Shown here: positions 1 through 6,889 of the stretch, piece by piece
Numbering within the stretch: position 1 is the stretch's first letter
Layout: each line of letters begins with the position of its first letter
Source: Clostridia bacterium
GTDB lineage: Bacteria > Bacillota > Clostridia > Oscillospirales > Acutalibacteraceae
Direction of reading: 5' to 3'
Assembly (NCBI GenBank): GCA_017437165.1
Contig: JAFSBS010000220.1
Coordinates: 1 to 6,889, forward strand
DNA: 6,889 nucleotides
Notes under the pieces: model-generated
Told to the model about the DNA's origin: nothing
Databases searched by the model: none
The model's input: the letters and a program-made list of their open reading frames with translations, nothing else
Made by a program: the position numbers and the translations under genes

Positions 1-2938
1 CAGATGGAACGTTTGTGGTTCTGCTTTTGAAAATGGCGATGTCAATGTACCTTCACCAGAAGCACTTTTCAGAAACATTCTTTACGGCAACTCATATTTC
101 AATGAAAAATTCGGTAAACGTTCCGTTGATATTTTCTTGCCTGACTGTTTCGGTTTTGGGTGGGCACTCCCTAGTGTTATGCACCACGCAAATTTAAAAG
201 GATTTACAACGCAGAAGCTCACATGGGGTTCTGCTTATGGTATGCCCTATAACATAGGAAGATGGCGCGGTGTTGACGGCAAAGAAGTTTTTGCAGTATT
301 AAATCCCGGTTCTTATTCAAGACCATTTAAGAAAATTCGTGATTGGGACTTTATTTTAAATAAGTTAAAAGAGAATGAAAAATTCGGTCTCAATTGGGAT
401 TACCAATTTCACGGAACGGGTGACCGCGGTGGCGCAACTAAAAAAGAAAGCTGTGAACTTTTAGAAAAAGCGGTTGCATTAAATGATGATGAATTAGAAA
501 TTCATCCTGCTTCTGCTGATGAGATTTATTATGATTTAGACAATTTAAGTGATGAAGCAAAGGAAAAACTCCCTCTTTGGAACAACGAACTCGTTATGCA
601 AAATCACGCAGTTGGCGGATACACTTCAAGGGTTATGAGCAAACGTTGGAACAGACACTTTGAAGAACTTGCTGATATGGCTGAAAGAAGTGCTGTTATG
701 GCAGATTATTTTGGTACTGCAAATTATAACAGAACTGCTTTGACACGTGCCTGGAAACGTGCAATTGCTCACCACTTCCACGACGATATGCCCGGTACAT
801 CTTGCCAGAGAGTTTACAAACGTTCCTGGAACGATTTATTTGTTTCAATAAATCAGTTAAAAAATGAAATGGACTCAACACTTTCTTCACTCACTTCCAT
901 GATGAAAACCGATTTTTGTAAAGGCAGAGCAATTACAGTTTATAACTCTGTTGAAACCAAAAGAAAGAGTGTTGTTACAGCAAGACTTGATAACTTCAAC
1001 TCAAAATATGTAAGAGTTTTTGATGAAGACGGAAACGAAGTACCTGCACAAGTCAAAAAGATAGAAGATAAAATAGCAGAAATTATTTTTATTGCAGATA
1101 TAGATGCACTTTCTTTAAAAGTCTATGATGTAAGAGAAAGCGACACACCAAGTGACGTAAAAACATCTTTAAAAGTAAGTATAAAAACTTTAGAAAACGA
1201 AAAATATTCAGTAAAACTCAATTCCAATGGTGATATTGAATCTGTGTTTGACAAGATTTTAAAACAGGAATTGTTGAAAGAACCTATTGTAACAGGACTT
1301 TTCAATTACACCGGTTCAAAACATTGGCCTGCGTGGGAAATGAATTATGAAGAGGCAAACAAAAAACCTGACAGAATACCGCAATTAGATACAATCGAGA
1401 TACTCGAAAACGGACCGGCAAGAGTTGCTGTAAAGGTTGTGCAAAAGGATGACCGAAGCACTTTCGCAAATATTATTTCTTTAGCAAACGACAGCAACAT
1501 TGTAGCTGTTAACAGTGAAATCGAATGGCAATCACTTCGCACAATGGCAAAAAACATTTTTTCAGTTAACGCTACAAATACATTGGCAACATTTGATTTA
1601 GGTTTAGGTGCTATTGAAAGAACTAATATGAGCGATAAACTCTTTGAAGTTCCTGCACAAAAATGGGCAGATATAAGTAACGCTGATGACAGTTTCGGTG
1701 TTTCTGTTTTAAGTGAATGTAAATATGGATGGGATAAGTATAACATTAACACCCTCCGCCTTACTGTTGTTCACACACCACAGAAGAATTACAGAATTGA
1801 CTCTATGCAGTCTATGATGGATTTAGGTCTTAACAGATACTCCTATGCATTATTCTCCCACGGCGGTAAAGTTTCCGAAGAAACGCAAACAGAGGCGAAA
1901 CTCTTTACACAACCACTCGTTGCAGTTGAATGCGAAAAACACAACGGTGTACTTGGTACGGAATACTCATTTATAAAAACATCAGATAATTCTGTTATTA
2001 TCAGAGCAATTAAAAAGGCTGAACAAAGTGATGAAATTATTATTCGCCTTAATGAAAGTGCTAAAAAGAATGTTAATAATTACACTCTTACACTCGGTAA
2101 CGGAATTGAGTCAGCAAAAGAGATGTTTGCAAGTGAAGAATATATTAAAGATGCTACTGTAACAGATGGCAGACTCGTAACATCTTTCGCACCTTACGAA
2201 ATAAAAACTTTTGCATTAAAACTCAAAAAACCTGATTATAAAGGTGATACTGTTACTTCAACTTCTCTCGCACTTGATTTTGATAAAAACATTATCACAA
2301 AACAGGGTGAAACCGGTGATTTCAAATACACATTACCTTATGAAATAACACCTGAAAGTCTCACTATTTGTAACACTGAATTCATAATCAACAAAGACGC
2401 TAAAAACGCTTTGGTTTGCAATGGTCAAAAAATTTCTATTCCCGAAAACAGTAAAAACATTACATTTATTTGTGCATCTTTAAATGGTGATAAAACCGCA
2501 ACATTCAAAGTTGACGACCACGAAATCAACAAATATATTCCTGATACATTCGAAAGAATTGCCCGCTGGGATATGTATGATTTCAAAGAAACTGCAAAAA
2601 TCAAAAATTGCGAAGTTGCTTATGACTTCACCCACTGTCATAACAATGGCAAAGATGAAATTGCAAAAATTATGTACTTCTTCAATGTGAAATTTAATGT
2701 ATCTGATAAAAAAGAAATTATTTTACCTGTTGACAACGATATTGTTATAATTTCTGCTACCATTGGAAATTCTGAAACTGCTAAAATTACAACCCCGCTT
2801 TTAGAAGAAGTTGAAACAAGAAAGTTTAACTTTAAAATGACACGACAAGAAAAACGCAATTACAAAACAGAACGACGTCTGAAAAATATGGGCGACAAGA
2901 AGTTCTATGAGAGAAAAGGTTGGGGAAAAGATTATTAA
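1..2938 (+). CDS. GH38 alpha-mannosidase, 5'-truncated by window edge
   Basis: This is a retaining, metal-dependent alpha-mannosidase of glycoside hydrolase family 38, which removes alpha-linked mannose from glycans. The frame is open from base 2, giving 978 visible residues, and the codons upstream of 137 already match the family (NVPSPEALFRNILYG), so the TTG at 137 is not a start. The missing N-terminus should carry the HxD metal motif. By visible codon: FLPDCFGFG with the presumed nucleophile and metal ligand Asp48; a helical middle domain; FHDDMPGTS with the metal-ligand His260; the GH38 C-terminal beta-sandwich with WPAW near 442 and EVPAQKWADIS near 549; and a further beta region with THCH near 877, where relatives commonly read THRH. 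A 39-residue Lys/Arg-rich tail ends the protein. There is no frameshift. The location is probably cytoplasmic, but the N-terminus is unseen. The exact linkage specificity cannot be read from sequence. Confidence 0.95.
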   Translation, partial: RWNVCGSAFENGDVNVPSPEALFRNILYGNSYFNEKFGKRSVDIFLPDCFGFGWALPSVMHHANLKGFTTQKLTWGSAYGMPYNIGRWRGVDGKEVFAVLNPGSYSRPFKKIRDWDFILNKLKENEKFGLNWDYQFHGTGDRGGATKKESCELLEKAVALNDDELEIHPASADEIYYDLDNLSDEAKEKLPLWNNELVMQNHAVGGYTSRVMSKRWNRHFEELADMAERSAVMADYFGTANYNRTALTRAWKRAIAHHFHDDMPGTSCQRVYKRSWNDLFVSINQLKNEMDSTLSSLTSMMKTDFCKGRAITVYNSVETKRKSVVTARLDNFNSKYVRVFDEDGNEVPAQVKKIEDKIAEIIFIADIDALSLKVYDVRESDTPSDVKTSLKVSIKTLENEKYSVKLNSNGDIESVFDKILKQELLKEPIVTGLFNYTGSKHWPAWEMNYEEANKKPDRIPQLDTIEILENGPARVAVKVVQKDDRSTFANIISLANDSNIVAVNSEIEWQSLRTMAKNIFSVNATNTLATFDLGLGAIERTNMSDKLFEVPAQKWADISNADDSFGVSVLSECKYGWDKYNINTLRLTVVHTPQKNYRIDSMQSMMDLGLNRYSYALFSHGGKVSEETQTEAKLFTQPLVAVECEKHNGVLGTEYSFIKTSDNSVIIRAIKKAEQSDEIIIRLNESAKKNVNNYTLTLGNGIESAKEMFASEEYIKDATVTDGRLVTSFAPYEIKTFALKLKKPDYKGDTVTSTSLALDFDKNIITKQGETGDFKYTLPYEITPESLTICNTEFIINKDAKNALVCNGQKISIPENSKNITFICASLNGDKTATFKVDDHEINKYIPDTFERIARWDMYDFKETAKIKNCEVAYDFTHCHNNGKDEIAKIMYFFNVKFNVSDKKEIILPVDNDIVIISATIGNSETAKITTPLLEEVETRKFNFKMTRQEKRNYKTERRLKNMGDKKFYERKGWGKDY

Positions 2939-2991
2939 AAAAAGTTTCCCCGCAACAGATTTAAAACTCTGTTGCGGGGAAATATTTTTTT
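2937..2991. terminator. Bidirectional rho-independent terminator between convergent genes
   Basis: A perfect 15-bp inverted repeat (arms 2945-2959 and 2968-2982, TTTCCCCGCAACAGA and its complement) encloses an 8-nt loop. On the plus strand it is followed by seven T (2985-2991). On the minus strand the seven A at 2937-2943 become a T-run after the same stem. It therefore fits intrinsic termination of both the mannosidase (stop at 2936-2938, overlapping the A-run) and the phosphatase (stop at 2993-2995). Confidence 0.93.
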
Positions 2992-2992
2992 A

Positions 2993-4525
2993 TTAAAGAA
3001 GTCCGCCGATTAACATTTTGATATATGTAACTATAAGACTCGGGATAGCAACTATAAAGTTTGCAATTGTTTTGTCAATTGTACCAAGCGGGTCAGTTGG
3101 AAGATGTGTATCTTCAATATTTTCTGACTTTTGAGTCTTTTTAATTGCATAACTGTCAATTTCTGTAATAACTTGTTCTTTATCGGGATTTTCTTCATCA
3201 ATATCGCTTAAAACGTAAGCATTATAAATGAGTTTGTTACCATCAATTGTAATACCTGCGAAGCAACCACCGGCATTCGGATTTGTTTCATTGCCTTCTT
3301 CATCTTTTTCTGAACGTGTTGTTGAGTAAACATCTGCACAATCAAAGATTGGGTCCATAGCACTGTCATTTACACCATATCTCTTTGTACCTGCTGTACT
3401 TGGAAGTGCATAAATTGTACCATCAGGGTTAACTGCGAATGTTGTTTCAACACCATTGTAAACTTCTGTTACAAATTTTGTATCTTCACAAACAGCATCG
3501 CCTTTAACTTGTTTGGTTCTCATATACATATGGTCATGACCTGAAAGAACTAAATCAACGTCTGTTTTATCAACAATATCAATAAGAACTTCACGTAATA
3601 AAACTGTGTCAGGTTTATTGATATTTTTACCTGCTGAATAAGGCGCACGGTGAGTCATAAGGATTTTCCACTGTGCATCTGAAGCAGTCAAATCGTTTAT
3701 AATCCAGTTTCTTTGTGCCTCTGTCATTGGGTACATATCGTTTGTATTAAGTACGCAGAAGTGAGCGTTACCATAATCAAATGAATAGAAAGTACCGTTT
3801 GTACCATTTAAAAGACCTTCTGCACCCTGAAGATTAAATGTTGTATCAAACCAACCAACATTAAATTTGTTTGTAATGTTACCTTCGTGGTTACCTGCAA
3901 CCGGTGCGAGTGTTAATTTGTTATTGTATTTACCGAATGCTTTACTGTAATCCTGCCATTCTTCGTTTGTACAATCGTTAACGAAGTCACCCATATTAAC
4001 AACTAATTCTGCTTCAGGGTAAGTCTCAACCGCAGCATTCATAACAAGTGAAGCTTTGTAGAAATTATCGTAATTACTTGCCTGAACGTCAGCAATAGCA
4101 ATAAATGTGAATTTACCATCGCCATTATCTGTAAAGAATGAACCTGTTTCACCCCATACATCATATTCAAGGCTACCTAAACGGTAGTAATATGTAGTGC
4201 CTTTTTTAAGACCTGTTGCAACCGCTTTGTGATTGTAATAACCCTGGAAACTTTTTGATGTTGCTTCAAATGTAACTGCATTGTCAAAACCTGAAACAAG
4301 GTAATCAGAAATCTTAACAACCTGTGCTACTGATTCGCAATCATCAGGTGTAAACCAGGAAAATCCCCTCTGTGTTTTCGGATCACCATAAACTGTACAG
4401 CTCTGACGCTCAACCTGATAACCTGAAACATCAACATTTTCTGCTGAAGCAGTAAAAACGAAACAGGTCATAAGCATTAAAACTGCAAGTACAGCTGAAA
4501 GTGACTTTTTAACTGTGTTTTTCAT
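2993..4525 (-). CDS. Secreted purple-acid-phosphatase-like metallophosphoesterase
   Basis: This 510-residue protein is a predicted exported phosphomonoesterase of the calcineurin-like, PAP-type family. The start at 4525 was chosen because GGAGGT lies 5 nt upstream and a signal peptide follows at once; the frame stays open 17 codons further upstream, but that has no such support. Residues 1-28 form a Sec signal peptide with a likely cut after ASA. C21 does not make a good lipobox (MTC). Residues about 37-133 resemble the N-terminal fibronectin-like domain of PAPs. The phosphoesterase core shows ADVQ (D146), GDFVND (D180), GNHE (N212), THRAPY (H292) and SGHDH (H330, H332). The PAP tyrosine of GDxxY is Asn183, so the enzyme is unlikely to be purple. 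Residues about 485-510 are strongly hydrophobic and may anchor the protein. The substrate is unknown. It has its own promoter and lies downstream of a two-component system on the same strand. Confidence 0.92.
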   Translation of the reverse strand: MKNTVKKSLSAVLAVLMLMTCFVFTASAENVDVSGYQVERQSCTVYGDPKTQRGFSWFTPDDCESVAQVVKISDYLVSGFDNAVTFEATSKSFQGYYNHKAVATGLKKGTTYYYRLGSLEYDVWGETGSFFTDNGDGKFTFIAIADVQASNYDNFYKASLVMNAAVETYPEAELVVNMGDFVNDCTNEEWQDYSKAFGKYNNKLTLAPVAGNHEGNITNKFNVGWFDTTFNLQGAEGLLNGTNGTFYSFDYGNAHFCVLNTNDMYPMTEAQRNWIINDLTASDAQWKILMTHRAPYSAGKNINKPDTVLLREVLIDIVDKTDVDLVLSGHDHMYMRTKQVKGDAVCEDTKFVTEVYNGVETTFAVNPDGTIYALPSTAGTKRYGVNDSAMDPIFDCADVYSTTRSEKDEEGNETNPNAGGCFAGITIDGNKLIYNAYVLSDIDEENPDKEQVITEIDSYAIKKTQKSENIEDTHLPTDPLGTIDKTIANFIVAIPSLIVTYIKMLIGGLL

Positions 4526-4530
4526 AACTA

Positions 4531-4536
4531 ACCTCC
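4531..4536 (-). promoter_or_regulatory. Ribosome binding site deciding the phosphatase start
   Basis: On the minus strand this reads GGAGGT, 5 nt before the ATG at 4525. It fixes the start at the residue that opens the signal peptide (MKNTVKKS) and argues against the upstream in-frame ATG at 4576. That ATG would also lie upstream of the predicted transcription start. Confidence 0.9.
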
Positions 4537-4570
4537 GAATATTCGTACCCATAGTACTGCTATTTTGATT

Positions 4571-4591
4571 ACCCAAGTATTATACACCCAA
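4571..4591 (-). repeat. TTGGGT direct repeat flanking the -10 box, possible operator
   Basis: On the minus strand TTGGGT occurs at 4586-4591, inside the -35/-10 spacer, and again at 4571-4576, at the expected transcription start. The two copies are 15 bp apart and sit on either side of TATAAT. A weaker copy, ATGGGT, is at 4547-4552. A protein bound here would cover the promoter, which would suit a repressor. The 15-bp period is not a whole number of helical turns, so this is not a typical OmpR-family tandem site, and chance is possible. Confidence 0.35.
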
Positions 4592-4608
4592 CTTACAATA
4601 TTTGTCAA
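4579..4608 (-). promoter_or_regulatory. Consensus SigA/sigma70-type promoter of the phosphatase gene
   Basis: Read on the minus strand, a perfect -35 TTGACA (4603-4608) and a perfect -10 TATAAT (4579-4584) are separated by 18 bp. Transcription should start near 4572, leaving a leader of about 47 nt before the ATG at 4525. An A/T-tract lies upstream at about 4624-4640 and could act as an UP-like element, though it sits rather far from the -35. The hexamers and spacing are seen directly; activity is inferred. Confidence 0.87.
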
Positions 4609-4678
4609 TGAACAATGTGTAGGTTTTTAAAAAATTTTATTGTGCATTTTGTTAGGAATCAAGGAGTGAAATTTCGTT

Positions 4679-6349
4679 CTACTTAATCGTAAAATAAAAC
4701 TCAACACCATCCCGCACATTCTGACAACCATAGTTTGCCTTATGTAAATCAAGAATCTTTGCTGACACCGCAAGACCTACACCGCTTGATTTGTCACGGT
4801 CAGTTCTTGATTTATTTGTTTTATAAAGCACAGACCATATTTTATCTTTTTCATCATTTGCTATTTGTGAACCGGAATTAAAAACTATAACTTTTACACC
4901 CTCAACACCATTTTTCACGGTAACTTTTATTTCACCGCCCTCTTCTGTATGTTTTACCGCATTTGACAAGAAGTTATCTATAACAAGAGCAATTAAAGTT
5001 CGGTCACATTTTATCTTTTTATCAGTTTCAATTTCAACTGAAATTTGTTTCTTGTGAATTTCAAATTGTTTTTTATACTTATCAATTTCATTGTTAACAA
5101 TTTCGCTTAAATCAGTTTTCTCTGAATCAAGAATGCTTATTTGCGATATTCTGTTGTACTGAAGCATATCTGCAACTAATTTATTCATTTTTGTCGCTTC
5201 GTCATAAATTGATGAAACATATTCATTGTTGTTTTCGGGTGCGATATTCTCCAGAATGCACTCGCATTGATTCTGTATAATCGCAATAGGTGTTTTCATT
5301 TCATGTGCCATAGCAGATGTGAAGTTTGATTTTATTTCTTCAAAACTTTGTCTCTCGCGATATTTCCTTAAAAATTCATCTGGTATAAACAACAACAATA
5401 TATTAAACACCATTATAACAAACAACATTGATGTTAAATATTGCGAATCATCAAAAGCTCTTGAAAACTTATTAAATTTACTTTTAAAAACCAAAAAGTA
5501 ATTTTCCTCGTCAATTTCTACTATTTTCACAAAAAGTTCCTGATTACCCGGATTTCCATTTAAACTTACGGAATGAAAATCCTCAACATTAGATTCTTTC
5601 AGTTCGTAGTCACAGTCATAATCACTAAAATTTAATGAAGATACTTGCTTAAGACACTCATAATAAATTTTATAATCATTGTCGGGTGATGTGTAATAAA
5701 AACTTGGTTTTAAAATGACGGGGCGATTGCGTTCATAATCTTTAATCGTTACAGTATTTGTTTCACCACTATAATCTGAAAATTTATATTTTTTACTTTC
5801 GGACGTAGTATCTTTTTTGTGATCACAAAAAGAAATTACCATTTCAACAGGCACTACAACACCATTTTGTTCATAGTATGTTAAACTCTCCACCACAACA
5901 ACATCGCACAGATACCCTTGTTTTTTCATGCTGTCAAATTCATTTTTTTGTGTTTCATTAAGGTATTCTTCAATATAACAATATTTTTCTTCACCATTGA
6001 CAAAAAATGAAACTATTGTACTGTTTATATGTAAAAGTTTTCCATCCGAATCGTACAACGCAATAGCAAAAGGAAAGCCGAAAAAATCGTCGCTGTAACT
6101 TGCTATAAAATTATCTTTTGTTATTTTTTCATCACCTGAAATTCTGTATCCTATACGTTCGTTATCCATATAATAGAGATTTTCAGTTGAAAACTCACGG
6201 GTTGAAACCGGAATAAAGATAACAACTGATAGAATAATCACCAGAATTTCTACTACAAAAATAACACCCCATGTACGAAGGTAAACACGCCTTTCTTTTT
6301 TATCTTTCGACAACTCAAAATTTATAAACGATGAAAGAAATTTTTTCAT
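4679..6349 (-). CDS. Membrane sensor histidine kinase of a two-component system
   Basis: This 556-residue kinase should autophosphorylate on His and pass the phosphate to the response regulator encoded just upstream. The start at 6349 is set by AAAGGTGG 8 nt upstream; the frame is open to 6412, but that start would overlap the regulator gene. Order of parts: a short basic cytoplasmic N-terminus, TM1 at about 27-48, an extracytoplasmic region of about 255 residues (49-304), TM2 at about 305-323, HisKA with MAHEMKTP (phospho-acceptor H349), then HATPase_c with N-box DNFLSNAVKHT (N463), a G1 box written NSGSQI instead of DxGxG, IWSVLYKTNKSR, and G2 SSGVGLAV. The C-terminal half resembles VanS-like kinases of Clostridia. 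The sensor region has five cysteines (124, 148, 175, 232, 246). It may be Cache-like, but I cannot assign a family or ligand. There is no HAMP domain; TM2 leads almost directly into HisKA. Confidence 0.93.
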   Translation of the reverse strand: MKKFLSSFINFELSKDKKERRVYLRTWGVIFVVEILVIILSVVIFIPVSTREFSTENLYYMDNERIGYRISGDEKITKDNFIASYSDDFFGFPFAIALYDSDGKLLHINSTIVSFFVNGEEKYCYIEEYLNETQKNEFDSMKKQGYLCDVVVVESLTYYEQNGVVVPVEMVISFCDHKKDTTSESKKYKFSDYSGETNTVTIKDYERNRPVILKPSFYYTSPDNDYKIYYECLKQVSSLNFSDYDCDYELKESNVEDFHSVSLNGNPGNQELFVKIVEIDEENYFLVFKSKFNKFSRAFDDSQYLTSMLFVIMVFNILLLFIPDEFLRKYRERQSFEEIKSNFTSAMAHEMKTPIAIIQNQCECILENIAPENNNEYVSSIYDEATKMNKLVADMLQYNRISQISILDSEKTDLSEIVNNEIDKYKKQFEIHKKQISVEIETDKKIKCDRTLIALVIDNFLSNAVKHTEEGGEIKVTVKNGVEGVKVIVFNSGSQIANDEKDKIWSVLYKTNKSRTDRDKSSGVGLAVSAKILDLHKANYGCQNVRDGVEFYFTIK

Positions 6350-6357
6350 AAAAACCC

Positions 6358-6365
6358 CCACCTTT
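6358..6365 (-). promoter_or_regulatory. Ribosome binding site deciding the kinase start
   Basis: The minus strand reads AAAGGTGG followed by GGGTTTTT and the ATG at 6349. The site lies inside the 31-nt gap after the regulator stop (6381-6383), so regulator and kinase are very probably one transcript. The kinase N-terminus then starts MKKFLSS. Confidence 0.8.
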
Positions 6366-6380
6366 ATTCTGCATTTTGTA

Positions 6381-6889
6381 TCAGCATTCAAACACATATC
6401 CCACATTAACAACCGTTTTAATACACCCCGCCTTTTCGCCTAAAGCCTTGCGTATTCTTTTAATGTGTGTATCAACTACACGCGATGTGCCTTCGTACTC
6501 CCAACCCCAGATTCTGTTTAAAATTTTATCCCGGTCTAAAACGATGTTTTTATTCTCCATTAAATATCGTAACAATTCATAATCTTTATTTGTAAGTGTA
6601 ATCTCATCATTTTCAACAAAAACTTTTCTTTTTGCCAAATCTATTAAAATACCATTCAACGAAATCATATCACGTTTTGTTGCTCCTTTTGACATAGAAA
6701 TCATCGAAAGGCACTTCTGATGCAAAACTGCAAGTGGGAAAGGTTTTACTATGTAATCATCGCCCCCGGAAGAAAATCCCTTTAAATAGTCTGATTCTTC
6801 ACCCAATGCTGAAAGAAACAGAACAGGAACATTACTGCATTTTCTTATTTCTTCACACGCCTTAAGCCCATCTTTTTTTGGCATCATAA
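6381..6889 (-). CDS. OmpR/PhoB-family response regulator, N-terminus cut by window edge
   Basis: This is a DNA-binding response regulator, the presumed partner of the kinase gene 31 nt downstream. About 168 residues are visible. The frame runs off the window at 6889, so the ATG at 6887 is an internal Met of the receiver motif (D-x-MMPKKDG). The phospho-acceptor Asp should lie about two codons beyond the edge. Visible receiver features are PVLFLSAL with the switch Ser/Thr at visible residue 26 and VKPF with the conserved Lys at 48. Residues about 75-168 form a winged helix-turn-helix (trans_reg_C) with LTNKDYELLRYL, the recognition helix SRVVDTHIKRIRKAL and the wing NVGYVFE. It ends with TGA. 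Its target genes cannot be read from sequence; autoregulation and the nearby phosphatase gene are candidates. About 65 N-terminal residues and the operon promoter are missing. Confidence 0.94.
   Translation of the reverse strand, partial: MMPKKDGLKACEEIRKCSNVPVLFLSALGEESDYLKGFSSGGDDYIVKPFPLAVLHQKCLSMISMSKGATKRDMISLNGILIDLAKRKVFVENDEITLTNKDYELLRYLMENKNIVLDRDKILNRIWGWEYEGTSRVVDTHIKRIRKALGEKAGCIKTVVNVGYVFEC

Larger units (their letters stand above)
4526..4678. other. Intergenic region between kinase and phosphatase genes
   Basis: This 153-bp gap holds the phosphatase promoter, its short leader and its ribosome binding site. I find no GC-rich hairpin with a T-run after the kinase stop at 4679, only an A/T-tract near 4624-4640. 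Read-through from the two-component operon into the phosphatase gene is therefore possible. No small ORF with a credible ribosome binding site is visible on either strand. Confidence 0.7.

Noticed and set aside
137..139. TTG at 137 as the start of the mannosidase
   Set aside because: The frame is open back to base 2 and encodes conserved GH38 sequence before it; the TTG is the Leu of the FLPDCFG active-site motif.
1345..1752. A 135-codon minus-strand reading frame inside the mannosidase
   Set aside because: It lies opposite strongly conserved GH38 sequence, has no ribosome binding site or family resemblance, and is a shadow frame. The other short frames inside genes were rejected for the same reason.
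4541..4556. GTAC-N5-GTAC inverted repeat in the phosphatase leader
   Set aside because: The arms are only 4 bp and self-complementary; too short to distinguish from chance.
4526..4576. Phosphatase start at the upstream ATG (4576)
   Set aside because: It would place 17 extra residues before the signal peptide, has no ribosome binding site, and lies upstream of the predicted transcription start.
4592..4625. A Pho box or PhoP-type repeat near the phosphatase -35
   Set aside because: ATTG occurs three times here, but the spacing is irregular (7 then 10 bp) and does not match the known Pho-box patterns.
4620..4645. A rho-independent terminator after the kinase gene
   Set aside because: Only an A/T-tract is present, with no GC-containing stem before a T-run.
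4658..4675. Plus-strand AAGGAG as a ribosome binding site of a small gene
   Set aside because: No start codon with an open frame follows at a usable distance; it lies at the kinase 3' end on the opposite strand.
6350..6412. Kinase start at the upstream ATG (6412)
   Set aside because: It would overlap the regulator gene; the ATG at 6349 has a good ribosome binding site and gives a normal kinase N-terminus.

Overview
The window looks like chromosomal DNA from an AT-rich Gram-positive anaerobe, most likely a gut-type Clostridia relative (Oscillospirales or Lachnospirales-like). This rests on the strong GGAGG-type ribosome binding sites, a consensus SigA-type promoter, a Gram-positive-style secreted phosphatase, a VanS-like histidine kinase and low GC. 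The lineage is inferred from style; no marker gene is present. The genetic code appears standard: TAA, TAG and TGA all end genes.

Layout. (1) Bases 1-2938, plus strand: a GH38 alpha-mannosidase whose N-terminus lies before the window. The reading frame is open from the first base, so no start codon inside the window is real. (2) Bases 2939-2992: a 54-bp convergent gap holding one perfect 15-bp stem with an A-run on one side and a T-run on the other, which should terminate transcription from both directions. (3) Bases 2993-4525, minus strand: a secreted metallophosphoesterase related to purple acid phosphatases, with a signal peptide, a complete metal-ligand set except the PAP tyrosine, and a hydrophobic C-terminal tail. 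(4) Bases 4526-4678: a 153-bp gap with a textbook promoter (TTGACA, 18 bp, TATAAT) for the phosphatase and a TTGGGT direct repeat flanking its -10 box. (5) Bases 4679-6349 and 6381-6889, minus strand: a two-component operon, response regulator first (N-terminus cut by the window edge), then a membrane histidine kinase with a large extracytoplasmic sensor region.

How they may work together. The mannosidase would trim alpha-mannosides from glycans and the phosphatase would act on extracellular phosphate esters. They are convergent, so they are not one operon. The two-component system lies directly upstream of the phosphatase on the same strand with no evident terminator between. A regulatory link is therefore plausible, but it is unproven because the phosphatase has its own strong promoter.

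I see no mobile element, CRISPR array, tRNA, rRNA or riboswitch, and nothing that clearly amounts to a new system. The points most worth checking are the repeat-flanked promoter, the tyrosine-less PAP-like enzyme with its hydrophobic tail, and the unassigned cysteine-containing sensor domain.
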